From: Rhodothermales bacterium
GTDB lineage: Bacteria > Bacteroidota > Rhodothermia > Rhodothermales > VXPQ01
Assembly (NCBI GenBank): GCA_022821845.1
Contig: JAJECT010000006.1
Coordinates: forward strand, 1-45,117
DNA: 45,117 nucleotides
Direction: 5' to 3'
In this document: in pieces, positions 1 to 7,579 of the stretch
How positions within the stretch are numbered: the first letter of the stretch is position 1
Layout: every line of letters starts with the position of its first letter
Position numbers and translations under genes: made by a program
The notes under the pieces: model-generated
The model's database searches: none
Told to the model about the DNA's origin: nothing
The model's input: only the letters and a program-made list of their open reading frames with translations

Positions 1-1
1 C

Positions 2-145
2 GACAGTTCCAAACAGCGAGGAGAATACCTGCCCCAGTGGCTGCACCGATACAATTGGCATCGGCCGCACGCCAGCCTCAAATACCAAACCCCCATCGAG
101 TCCCTCAAATTGCCAATGAATAATGTAGTGGGTTTACACACCTAA
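2..145 (+). CDS. IS481-family transposase, C-terminal end only
   Basis: An open frame runs in from the left edge and stops at TAA (143-145). Its last 47 residues contain YLPQWLHRYNWHRPHASL followed by NNVVGLHT. This is the characteristic C-terminal end of IS481-type DDE transposases (WLhrYNwhRPHsal...NNvlGlHt). The DDE catalytic residues and the start lie outside the window, so I cannot tell whether the element is intact. The right terminal inverted repeat should fall just after the stop, in the short space before the dioxygenase gene, but I could not define it without the other end. The element marks the left side of an accessory region in which several genes are truncated. Confidence 0.8.
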   Translation, partial: DSSKQRGEYLPQWLHRYNWHRPHASLKYQTPIESLKLPMNNVVGLHT

Positions 146-163
146 CAACCTGTACGAAACACC

Positions 164-1111
164 ATGCGGGAAACCATGAAAGGCCCGGATCACGAGGGCA
201 ATCAGGCGCTTAGCGGCCTCCAGCTCAAGGATATCGAAAAGAAACTTCCCCTCCGGACGCTTTCCGAAGAAGACTGGGAGCGCTGGACCACCTGGGGCTA
301 TGTGATCGTGCATGACGCGATTCCCCCCGACCATATCGAACGCCTGAAGGCTTTTTTGTGGGAATTTCAGGAGATGAATCCCAACGACCCGTCCACGTGG
401 AACGCAACGGACCGGCGAGCGCACGGCATGGCGGAACTCAACAATGCGGGCATGGTGGAGGCGTACAATCACCAGCTCCTGTGGGATACCCGGCAAACGC
501 AGCGGGTATACGACGCCTACGTGGATATCTGGGACCGGGAGGATTTGTGGGTCACCATCGACCGGGCGAACCTGAACACGCCGAACCGGGACGCGCGCAA
601 ATTCGGGGGCTTCATTCACTGGGATGTGGACACGTCGCAGCGTCCGCTGCCCGTAAATGTGCAGGGCGTACTATCCCTCGTGGATACGGACGACGAGGTC
701 GGCGGCCTGCAATGCGTGCCGGAACTCTTTCGCACTTTTGACGAGTGGGTCAAGACGCAGCCTGCGGACCGGGATCCGTTTCGCCCGGACACGACCGGTT
801 TCGAGGTAAAGTTCATCCCGCTGCGCGCGGGCGACCTGATTATCTGGAATTCGCTGCAAGCCCACGGCATCCGTCCAAACACCTCGAAAGACCGGGTGCG
901 CATGGCGCAATACGTTTCCATGTACCCGGCCAGCGAGGACAACGAGGCGCTGCGGCAGCAACGCATCCGGTCATGGCGCGAATGCGAAGCGCCCAGGGGC
1001 GTCGCCTTCCCGGGCGATCCACGCGAACTGGAAAAGAAGGTGTACGGGAAGGCCAATCTGAACGATCTCGGCAAACGCCTGCTGGGGCTGGAACGCTGGA
1101 ACGGGGCGTAG
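164..1111 (+). CDS. Phytanoyl-CoA dioxygenase (PhyH) family protein
   Basis: A 315-residue protein of the Fe(II)/2-oxoglutarate-dependent PhyH family, whose members hydroxylate small substrates in the cytoplasm. The N-terminal part has the usual 'GYVIVHDAIPPDHIERLK' opening (about residues 46-65). The metal triad is visible as HWD (about residue 155) and a distal histidine in 'WNSLQAHGIRPNTSKDRVRMAQY', whose arginine would bind 2-oxoglutarate. The length fits the family. The ATG at 164 is followed by a second in-frame ATG at 176, so the true start could be 12 bases later. It sits between an IS481 tail and a broken toxin gene, so it may have arrived with mobile DNA. The substrate cannot be predicted; PhyH proteins act in many secondary pathways. 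Confidence 0.85.
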   Translation: MRETMKGPDHEGNQALSGLQLKDIEKKLPLRTLSEEDWERWTTWGYVIVHDAIPPDHIERLKAFLWEFQEMNPNDPSTWNATDRRAHGMAELNNAGMVEAYNHQLLWDTRQTQRVYDAYVDIWDREDLWVTIDRANLNTPNRDARKFGGFIHWDVDTSQRPLPVNVQGVLSLVDTDDEVGGLQCVPELFRTFDEWVKTQPADRDPFRPDTTGFEVKFIPLRAGDLIIWNSLQAHGIRPNTSKDRVRMAQYVSMYPASEDNEALRQQRIRSWRECEAPRGVAFPGDPRELEKKVYGKANLNDLGKRLLGLERWNGA

Positions 1112-1145
1112 GGGACGCGGCGAGACGAAGATGGAGGATATGTAG

Positions 1146-1235
1146 CTACGTTCGCATTGCAAGGGCATTGAGGGAATCTTCCTCATGCACAACCCATTTG
1201 ATGGCAATGCTGGCGTCAATAACAAAGCGATTCAC
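1146..1235 (-). pseudogene. Truncated PIN-domain (VapC/FitB-type) toxin remnant
   Basis: A GTG at 1233-1235 overlaps the stop codon of the upstream antitoxin (GTGA arrangement) and opens a 29-residue frame that begins NRFVIDASIAIKWVVHEED and then meets TAG at 1146. This is the first beta strand and catalytic aspartate of a PIN ribonuclease, with the 'aiKWvv.EE' that follows it in many VapC proteins. PIN toxins are about 130 residues, so roughly four fifths, including the other acidic residues, are missing. The dioxygenase gene begins its 3' end only 34 bases further on, so the break probably reflects a rearrangement at this point. The remnant cannot be an active nuclease. Confidence 0.75.
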
Positions 1236-1471
1236 CGTTCCTCCCGACCTTCACGCTGGAGCGCCTCTGACGGGGTCTGCGAACGCACCCGCGTCATGGC
1301 GCGCAGTCGAGCCGCTAATTCGTCAAATGCAGGTTCCGCTTCCGCCGAAAGCGCTTGCCTCAAAATTTCACGATGCTCCGCTTCCGCCGAACGCCCGTGT
1401 CGGGCCGCACGGCGTTTCAGCCGAATAACCAGGCTCTCGTCCAGATTACGGACTTGCAAGTTTTTGGGCAT
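1232..1471 (-). CDS. FitA/VapB-type ribbon-helix-helix antitoxin
   Basis: A 79-residue protein starting MPKNLQVRNLDESLVIRLKR, the ribbon-helix-helix DNA-binding fold of FitA-like (Arc/MetJ-type) antitoxins: one beta strand, then helices containing 'AARHGRSAEAEHREILRQAL'. The C-terminal tail would wrap the cognate PIN toxin. The start is supported by a clear GGAGG five bases upstream (1477-1481 on the complement). Its stop overlaps the start of the toxin remnant, the usual coupling of such operons. The gene is intact although the toxin is not, so it is an orphan antitoxin that might still repress its own promoter or act on related toxins. Confidence 0.85.
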   Translation of the reverse strand: MPKNLQVRNLDESLVIRLKRRAARHGRSAEAEHREILRQALSAEAEPAFDELAARLRAMTRVRSQTPSEALQREGREER

Positions 1472-1486
1472 CGCAACCTCCAGGGA

Positions 1487-1524
1487 TATGACATATATGA
1501 CAGCATATAATGCATCTATGTCAA
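1487..1524 (-). promoter_or_regulatory. Probable promoter and operator of the antitoxin gene
   Basis: On the minus strand TTGACA (1519-1524) is a perfect -35 hexamer. About 17 bases downstream are two direct copies of TGTCATA (1487-1493 and 1496-1502, 9 bp apart) covering the -10 region. Short direct repeats over the -10 box are a typical operator layout for ribbon-helix-helix autorepressors. The -10 box itself is not clear-cut. The assignment as an operator is inferred. Confidence 0.45.
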
Positions 1525-1647
1525 GAAGGTTCTATGGAATACAGAACTGTACACTCTTAGCAAGCCCGCCGCCCGGCCCGGAAGGAAAGGACTGGGTTGC
1601 GCTGGTGCGAGTGCAAGAAGGCGAGTAGGCAATGCAGCCTTGTCGCG

Positions 1648-2239
1648 TCAGGCGCTTGCCCGGAAGGAAGAATCCTCACAGGCCGGGTCGAGGCGGAAGG
1701 TCACTCTAACGTGCGTCGGCTCTGCAACGATCTCGGGCTCGGTCCCATTGAATTCGCGCATGGCGCGGCGCATCACCGGCCACCCCCTGCCCCGTTGCTC
1801 CATGAACCCTTTTACCATCATATAATTCGCCAGCAGTTCGTTCCGCGACCTTGGATGCGCCCCGGCGCGCACGCTCTCTACGCTCACATGATTCGGTAAT
1901 CCGCCAGGACTGGTCACATCGACGCGACCGGAGAAAACCTCAAGCAGAATTTTCGAACCAGTAATCGCATAGTCCCGATGCGCCACTGCATTGACCAATG
2001 CTTCTCGGAGCGCCTCGGGCGGCATAAGGTAGCGATCCTTGCGGAGCATCTCTTCATACGTCTCGAAACGCCCCAGACCCTTGAACCATCCAACCCCTTT
2101 CCTTACCTGCTCTTCGAGCGTTATTTGCGAAAGCGCATATCGCCTTGCCAACCGCCGACAGGTCGCCAAGCCCGCGTTTGAACTCGGTTTGCCGGGTTTC
2201 GCCGGTCTCAATGCGTTTTAGAATCTTGGACCAATTCAT
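1648..2239 (-). pseudogene. AlbA_2 / Schlafen-like putative DNA-binding protein, internally deleted
   Basis: Two pieces of one gene family lie in different frames. The first (ATG at 2237-2239) starts MNWSKILKRIETGETRQTEFK and runs to 'AICAFAN', the N-terminal AlbA_2 motif (E-x-E/tEfK...ia.AFaN). At that point the frame changes, and the second piece begins near 'QITLEEQVRKGVGWF' and contains 'MPPEALREALVNAVAHRDY', 'VDVTSPGGLP' and 'RSRNELLANYM', the C-terminal GHKL-like half of COG2865 proteins. Intact members are about 400-480 residues; here the two parts together give about 195, so some 200 residues are lost in between and the halves are out of frame. The gene is therefore non-functional unless the C-terminal piece is made alone from an internal start. 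Such proteins occur in mobile and defence regions. Confidence 0.75.
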
Positions 2240-2768
2240 GTGGGACCTGCCGCATTGCTTCGTCGTTCCTTGCCAGCGCACCCCTCGCAAGATTCTGTGC
2301 TTCGCGGACTTCATTCAGCGTATCTCCTCTTAGAATACGCCACAGGAGGCTGCGCGTCAAGGGCCCGCATGCCCCGCAACGCCGGCCAAATTTCGAAGCG
2401 CCCATTTTGCGAACGCCCGGCTTGTTCGCGCGCCAAGGCAGCCCGCGCTACCGCGGGCGTCCCGGAAGACATGGTCGGCGAAAGAAAGCAGCGAGACCGT
2501 AGGCTGCAAGGCAGATTCCATCTTGGTCAGGCCCGTCGTTACAATGTCTTCGCAGGAACGGCGAGCGGCGCGGCGGGCGAAGATTCCCCGGCTCTCGACC
2601 GGTGCGCCCCATAATCTGCCCCGGATAAATTTTTTTTGAAAAAACGCTTGCATTTTTTGAAAATTCATTTATATTCTATTGCATACGGCGTAGACTACCA
2701 AGGATGAACAGCTCGCCTGCGACTGGCTACGCCATCGAGTAAACGTAAACAAGAAGGGAGGGAAGGGC
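2240..2768. other. Intergenic stretch with a dispersed repeat and AT-rich tract
   Basis: No gene is recognisable in these 529 bases; open frames on both strands match nothing I know. The left part holds a 31-base element (2294-2324) that recurs on the opposite strand near 32600. It is followed by GCGTAT...ATACGC, a small inverted repeat ending near 2340. From about 2628 to 2695 the sequence becomes strongly A/T-rich and probably carries the promoter of the secreted-protein gene at 2769, but no consensus boxes are clear. Confidence 0.5.
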
Positions 2769-3779
2769 ATGAAACGCTTCGCCGCCGCACTGATCGCTAT
2801 GCTGTTCACCGCGCCCACGCAGGCGCAGACGACGTGGGAGTATTACTCTACGGAGGATGCCGTCTGGACGGAAACAGCGGAAGATACAGCCACCGTGTAC
2901 CTCGTTCGTGGCGTGAACGATTACGAGGACGGATCCGGGGAATCAGGGGAGGGCAGTAATACGCTATGCGAGGACATAGCAGTAGGGCTTGGCCTGGTTG
3001 ACGATCCCGGAAAATGGCGGAACGTTGATCGCAAGAACGGCCCCCCGTCCAACTGGCCCGCTTCGATTATGCGGGTTCCTGCTTCCAGTGGGATGAAGTC
3101 GTCGGGGACGCTGTCTGGCGTTAACTTCCATAAATGCTGGGATGACCATGAATGGATTTTCGTAACGGAAAGACACAGCGAGGTTGGATCCCGCGGGACG
3201 CTCAGGATTCAGCGTGGCAGCGGCAACCCCTTGATTGTGTTTGTCCGCGTCGTTGGATCGCGGGACGACCTCCCCTCGACAGACCCGATTATCGTAACGA
3301 ACAATCCCAGGGTCAAATATCCGGATATTTGCGAGGATCGGCCAATCAATTCGGAGCATTTGCAAAACTGTCGAGCAAGATGGCCGCACCTTGTTAATGA
3401 CGTCCCGCACGAATTAGGGGAAGTTGCTAACGGACCATCCGAGGTCGAACTCGAAGAGAACACAGGAATCAGGTTCGAGGACGAGGCGTCCGTATCGGCA
3501 GAACGGGAAACGCCCGAAACATTCGCGCTGGAGCAGAACTACCCGAATCCGTTCAATCCGTCCACGACCATTGCGTTCGCGCTGGACAAGACACAATATG
3601 TCCTGCTTTCGGTGCACGACCTGCTGGGTCAGGAAGTGCGGGTGCTGCTGGACGGCGTACAACCTGCGGGTCGTTACCATGTCCCGTTCGACGCCGGCAA
3701 CCTCGCCAGCGGCACGTACGTGTATGTTATCCAGACGGAAGAACAGGTCGTCGCCAAAACGATGTCGCTGTTGAAGTAG
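2769..3779 (+). CDS. Secreted protein with type IX secretion sorting domain
   Basis: A 336-residue protein with a signal peptide (MKRFAAALIAMLFTAPTQAQ) and a C-terminal type A T9SS sorting domain (about residues 253-336) beginning 'FALEQNYPNPFNPSTTIAF' and ending in 'SGTYVYVIQTEEQVVAKTMSL' and a final lysine. It should cross the inner membrane by Sec and the outer membrane by the type IX system, to be released or anchored at the surface. The central 230 residues, with several cysteines (for example near 'NTLCED', 'HKCWDD', 'PDICED', 'QNCRAR'), match no family I recognise. The start is well supported: GGAGG at 2757-2761, seven bases before ATG. It stands alone, and a run of ten G follows its stop codon (3785-3794). 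Confidence 0.8.
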   Translation: MKRFAAALIAMLFTAPTQAQTTWEYYSTEDAVWTETAEDTATVYLVRGVNDYEDGSGESGEGSNTLCEDIAVGLGLVDDPGKWRNVDRKNGPPSNWPASIMRVPASSGMKSSGTLSGVNFHKCWDDHEWIFVTERHSEVGSRGTLRIQRGSGNPLIVFVRVVGSRDDLPSTDPIIVTNNPRVKYPDICEDRPINSEHLQNCRARWPHLVNDVPHELGEVANGPSEVELEENTGIRFEDEASVSAERETPETFALEQNYPNPFNPSTTIAFALDKTQYVLLSVHDLLGQEVRVLLDGVQPAGRYHVPFDAGNLASGTYVYVIQTEEQVVAKTMSLLK

Positions 3780-3817
3780 GCGCCGGGGGGGGGGTATGCG
3801 CTCCCCTGACGCGTCTA

Positions 3818-4048
3818 CTACCCCCTCGGCGGAAACGGGTCGTTACCGTACGAAAAGCGATCCCGGATACGTCCATCCCGGCGATGGATAAACAATTCGC
3901 TACCCTGATTCCGGGCAATCTCCCGGGCAGCGGCAGCTGCCTCGCGTTGCGTGGGATGAACTGAGGAGGCGCTACGGCTGCCAGCGCCTCGGACAGCCCA
4001 TCCCCGGTCGTGTGGAACAACATGTTGATTACGTTTACGTTTCGGCAT
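3818..4048 (-). CDS. DUF2188 domain protein
   Basis: A 76-residue protein, MPKRKRNQHVVPHDRGWAVR and onward, with the features of DUF2188: 'HVVP...GWAVRGAGSRSASSVHPTQREAAAAAREIARNQGSELFIHRRDGRIRDRFSYGNDP'. The family is short, cytoplasmic and of unknown function, often found on plasmids and in accessory regions. An upstream in-frame ATG at 4082-4084 would add 12 residues, but the family begins near the chosen ATG. It is divergent from the XRE-protease gene, and the region between them (4049-4175) probably holds both promoters. Confidence 0.75.
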   Translation of the reverse strand: MPKRKRNQHVVPHDRGWAVRGAGSRSASSVHPTQREAAAAAREIARNQGSELFIHRRDGRIRDRFSYGNDPFPPRG

Positions 4049-4175
4049 ATCCGCCCCCTGCTTAGCTGTTTTCCAGAGAACCATTCCCTTTAATAAACGT
4101 TGATCAGGTCGCTTTGATCCGGTTTATATTTATGAGCTATTTTTTAAAAACGTAAACCTCAAGATCGAAAATCAC

Positions 4176-5270
4176 ATGTTTGGAGACCGCCTGAAACTTG
4201 CCAGAAAAAAGGCCGGCTACTCGCTGCAGGGGTTGTCTGACGCCTTGAATAATCGAGTCAGCGCCCAAGCCCTCGGTAAATACGAGCGCGGCGAAATGAC
4301 GCCGAGTTCCAGCGTACTGATCAGCTTGGCCAAAGCACTGGACGTATCCCTGCACTACCTCCTGAGCGAGCAGGTTCAAAAACTTGACGAGGTGGAATTT
4401 CGCAAAACGACCGGCACATCGGCCCGCGACAGAGCACGGGTATCTGCTGAAGTCATCGACCGTTTGCAACGCTATTTGTCGGTTGAGGAAATCCTGGGGC
4501 TCGATAGCGGGGCATGGCATACCCTGAAATCAGCGAATCGCTTTCTGGGCGAAGAAAATGAGGCCGAGGTCATTGCCGAAGACATACGTAGGGCGTGGCG
4601 GCTCGGTATCGATCCCATCCCGAATATGACCGCCTTGCTCGAAGATCATGGAATCAAGGTCCTCGTAATCGATTTGCCGGAACGCGTATCAGGATTGACC
4701 TGTCTGGTCCACAGGCAACGCCATAAAAAGAAAGCCCCTGTGATTGTTGTAAACCGGAAACTTACGCTTGAGCGGCGACGATTTACGCTTGCCCACGAAC
4801 TCGCGCACCGCCTGATCGACGCCAGTTCTCCGGTAAATCACGAAAAAGCATCAAATATTTTTGCAGGAGCCTTCCTCGTTCCACGGGATCATCTGATCAG
4901 AGAAGCCGGAAGAATCCGACACGCCGTCGGCTACCGGGAATTGATCCATCTCAAGCGGATGTACCGCGTCAGCGCGGCCATGCTGCTCGTACGTTTCAGG
5001 CAGACCGGGGTGATCGATCAATCGGCGCTCGCCTATGCGTTCCAGACCTTTGCGCGGGGGTGGCGCTCCAGCGAACCCGAGCCGCTTGAGGCAAGCGGCG
5101 TAGAAGGGCTGTACGAAGCGCCGCGCCGGTTTGAACGGCTTTGTTATCGGGCGCTGGCCGAAGATTTTATATCGCCGAGCAAGGCAGGCGAGTTACTCCG
5201 CCAGCCTCTCGACAAGATTGAGCAGGGGTTAAGAGGGCCTGTCGGGACCGATGCGACATATTGTGATTGA
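4176..5270 (+). CDS. XRE-type regulator with ImmA/IrrE metallopeptidase domain
   Basis: A 364-residue two-domain protein. Residues 4-65 are an XRE helix-turn-helix ('RLKLARKKAGYSLQGLSDAL', 'GKYERGEMTPSSSVLISLAKALDV'). Residues about 135-260 are an ImmA/IrrE (COG2856) zinc protease domain with HELAH at 207-211 and the third-ligand region 'NHEKASNIFAGAFLVPRD'. In ICEBs1 (ImmA) and Deinococcus (IrrE/PprI) such proteases cleave a repressor in response to damage. Here repressor and protease are one polypeptide, as in many phage and toxin-antitoxin regulators. Its last 20 bases overlap the start of a PIN-domain gene, so the two are translationally coupled, and this protein is likely the antitoxin or regulator of that partner. 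No Shine-Dalgarno precedes the ATG. Confidence 0.88.
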   Translation: MFGDRLKLARKKAGYSLQGLSDALNNRVSAQALGKYERGEMTPSSSVLISLAKALDVSLHYLLSEQVQKLDEVEFRKTTGTSARDRARVSAEVIDRLQRYLSVEEILGLDSGAWHTLKSANRFLGEENEAEVIAEDIRRAWRLGIDPIPNMTALLEDHGIKVLVIDLPERVSGLTCLVHRQRHKKKAPVIVVNRKLTLERRRFTLAHELAHRLIDASSPVNHEKASNIFAGAFLVPRDHLIREAGRIRHAVGYRELIHLKRMYRVSAAMLLVRFRQTGVIDQSALAYAFQTFARGWRSSEPEPLEASGVEGLYEAPRRFERLCYRALAEDFISPSKAGELLRQPLDKIEQGLRGPVGTDATYCD

Positions 5271-5766
5271 CACATCCTGCATGATCGACTTGAGAAAAGC
5301 AGCGCTTATGGATGCTGCCCTGGCGCTTCCCTACGCGTTTGTAACGCCGGACACGCTGTTCGAGAACGAATGGCTGTCTCCTCCAGACGAAAAATTTCTA
5401 TGTAGCGGGAAGTTGAACGTACGCGAACTGCCAGGGGCCGATGTAAAACGCGCGGCGGCGTATCTCAACCGGCATAGAACCCTCAAAATCAATGACTGCT
5501 TCCTGCTCGCGATGGCAGAGCGTCTCAAGGAGAGTATCCTGCTCACCGGAGATCAGGCTTTAAGGGCCGTCGCCGAGCGCAATGGAATCGAGGTTCATGG
5601 CGTTTTATGGGTCATTGACATCCTGCAATCGCAGGAAATCGTACCTCTGCGCAAACTATGCGATGCGTTACGCCTGTTTCATGACGATCCCCGGGTGTTT
5701 CTGCCGACCGATGAAATTCTGCGACGCATAAAGCGCATGGAAAAACTGCTGGAACCTCCAAATTAA
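5251..5766 (+). CDS. PIN-domain-like putative ribonuclease (toxin partner)
   Basis: A 171-residue protein beginning MRHIVIDTSCMIDLRK. The opening IDTS with D7, the acidic pair E38/E40, D82 in 'KINDCFLLAMAE' and D101 in 'ILLTGDQALRAVAE' fit the four acidic positions of PIN-fold Mg-dependent RNases. The last 50 residues ('VPLRKLCDALRLFHDD...LPTDEILRRIKRMEKL') form a helical tail seen in DUF3368-like PIN proteins. It starts inside the 3' end of the XRE-protease gene (20-base overlap), which suggests a toxin-antitoxin or effector-regulator pair. RNase activity is inferred from the fold; the target is unknown. PIN toxins usually pair with small antitoxins, so a metalloprotease partner is unusual. 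Confidence 0.75.
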   Translation: MRHIVIDTSCMIDLRKAALMDAALALPYAFVTPDTLFENEWLSPPDEKFLCSGKLNVRELPGADVKRAAAYLNRHRTLKINDCFLLAMAERLKESILLTGDQALRAVAERNGIEVHGVLWVIDILQSQEIVPLRKLCDALRLFHDDPRVFLPTDEILRRIKRMEKLLEPPN

Positions 5767-5788
5767 CGGAGACCCTTGACGTAGTCCC

Positions 5789-5805
5789 CGGAAAATCCGT
5801 TTTTT
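5789..5805 (+). terminator. Weak terminator-like hairpin after the PIN gene
   Basis: A CGGA-AAA-TCCG hairpin followed directly by six T lies in the 73-base gap between two convergent genes. The stem is only four base pairs, so its efficiency is doubtful. Confidence 0.3.
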
Positions 5806-5839
5806 GAGGCAGTCCGGTAGCGAAGAGCGCTTGTTTTGA

Positions 5840-7579
5840 TCAGGTCTGTCCATTCGTCGGACAAGAGCCTGCCTCGACCATTGCACAGCCAGCACTTGTC
5901 CCAACGACCACCAGAAGGGACTTCGCCCGGCTCATGCCCACATAGAGCAATTCCTGGCTTTGCTCCCAATCGATACCGTCGATTCCCCACAAAATAACGA
6001 CGGGGGCTTCCAGACCCTTGAAACGCTTGACCGTGTCCATTAGCACCGTGTGATCACTGCGAACGCCTTCTACAAGCCATTTTGCCGGTTTCGGCAATGG
6101 CAGGCAGTGCAGAGCAGCATAGTAGCTCCCTTTGCTAACCGCATCCAAAATGAGAACGATTATGTCGCGGGAAGATACGCCTTGACAAACAATGAGATCA
6201 ACGATCCGGGCGTTAATTTTCCTGGCTTGCGCAACCCTGCTGGGAGCGCAATCAAATTGGACCTCCGCGCCTTCGTTATCGGGCGGAGAAACCGGTACGC
6301 CCCGGTAGTGCTTGTATGCAGCCGTATGAATCGGCACAGTGTTTCGACAATTCGTGGTCAGCAAAAAAGACTCCCCTTTAATCGGAAATGTGCTGGCTCG
6401 CGCATAAATATTCTGGTTGTTGTCATAGAAGACGTAAAGCGGGCTTTGGTCGTAATCGGCGAGAAGGAGTTCCAACGCAACCCAGAAATCCTCCCGGAAG
6501 TCCTGCCCCTCGTCGCAGATGATCGCCTCATACCGCTCTGGAAAAATATCGAGCGAGTACGTGAGCGCATTCGGTAGTTGCACGTCATACAGGTCCTTGC
6601 CTGGGTAGGTGGCCTTGGCCTCCGCCAACAAGTCACGACCCAACTCGCGGTCCGCTCTTTTAACTTGGCGATGGCAGAGTTGATGAAAGTTCATCACGTC
6701 TATATTGCTGGTGCCAAAACACAGGTGCGCCAAATGATCGGCCAGCTGCCTGTTATAGCAAGTGAACAGCGTCCGAAATCCCTCGTCGGCAAGACATCGC
6801 GCCTTCTCAAGCGCCAAGACCGTCTTTCCGGTCCCCGCTCCACCGCACACAGCCACGCGCCGATGAGAGCGCACGAAGTCGAGCACCCGCATTTGCTCCT
6901 GTGTCAACGCAAGCCTACGCGCTTCCTGCTCAACCAGCCGCGTACCAACCAACGGGACCACCTCGAATGATCGTGCAAACAATTCGCGGATCACCTCGAC
7001 GCCCTGGCGGCCCAGCGGTGTAACGTTGCGCGCATTCGCGCCCCAATAGGCGAAAACCGAATCGATCCAGCCCCGGGGATCCTCGAGATCCCTGGCAGTA
7101 CCAACCAATACTGCCGGCAAATCTGGCCTCCTAAGCGCATCAGCGGCCCCGATATCTGGAAAGAAGACCGCGTGTCCTCGAAGTACGTTGCCCGGCGCCA
7201 ATCTCCTCCAACGGAAATAATCGTCAAGTTTGGACCGAATAGAATACTTCGCTCTCATGGCTTGGTCGGCCGGGTTACTGATTTCGTGCCTCTGACGATG
7301 CCGGTCTATCGAGAACCACTGACCGGTAGCTGCCTCGAAACCCACACCACCGCCCTTGACCTCCACACATAGATAGCCATGGTTCGGATGGCATATCAGG
7401 AAATCGGTCTCTCCATCCCGCGCCCGTCCTTGCTCCCTTCGCAGGATCCATCCGACCTGAAAGAGAACCACATAGTCGTCGGGCAGGTTGTCCCTAAGCG
7501 ACCTGTAGACCTTCGCTTCGCCCCGTGAGGGCAGCTCATGCAACTGGACATCGGTGAGATCAGGAATTATCGTCGCCAT
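5840..7579 (-). CDS. NERD-domain nuclease / UvrD-like helicase fusion
   Basis: A 579-residue protein. Residues about 18-125 form a NERD domain, a restriction-endonuclease-like fold: E21 in 'SRGEAKVYRSL', D59 in 'GETDFLICHP' and 'CVEVKGG' (E73, K75). From about residue 220 an SF1 UvrD/Rep-type helicase follows: Q motif 'LTQEQMRVLDF', Walker A GGAGTGKT (246-253), Walker B DEGQD (356-360), 'TTNCRN', and motif VI 'ELLYVGMSRAK' near the end. It lacks the C-terminal Tudor module found in PcrA/UvrD. Its ATG lies 20 bases inside the 3' end of the large ATPase gene, so the two are co-translated. A nuclease-helicase tied to an Hsp90-like ATPase suggests ATP-driven recognition and cutting of foreign DNA. 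That role is inferred. Confidence 0.88.
   Translation of the reverse strand: MATIIPDLTDVQLHELPSRGEAKVYRSLRDNLPDDYVVLFQVGWILRREQGRARDGETDFLICHPNHGYLCVEVKGGGVGFEAATGQWFSIDRHRQRHEISNPADQAMRAKYSIRSKLDDYFRWRRLAPGNVLRGHAVFFPDIGAADALRRPDLPAVLVGTARDLEDPRGWIDSVFAYWGANARNVTPLGRQGVEVIRELFARSFEVVPLVGTRLVEQEARRLALTQEQMRVLDFVRSHRRVAVCGGAGTGKTVLALEKARCLADEGFRTLFTCYNRQLADHLAHLCFGTSNIDVMNFHQLCHRQVKRADRELGRDLLAEAKATYPGKDLYDVQLPNALTYSLDIFPERYEAIICDEGQDFREDFWVALELLLADYDQSPLYVFYDNNQNIYARASTFPIKGESFLLTTNCRNTVPIHTAAYKHYRGVPVSPPDNEGAEVQFDCAPSRVAQARKINARIVDLIVCQGVSSRDIIVLILDAVSKGSYYAALHCLPLPKPAKWLVEGVRSDHTVLMDTVKRFKGLEAPVVILWGIDGIDWEQSQELLYVGMSRAKSLLVVVGTSAGCAMVEAGSCPTNGQT

Noticed and set aside
2357-2668. 103-residue frame on the minus strand in the intergenic stretch
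   Set aside because: Its translation matches no family and has no ribosome site; there is no support beyond an open frame.
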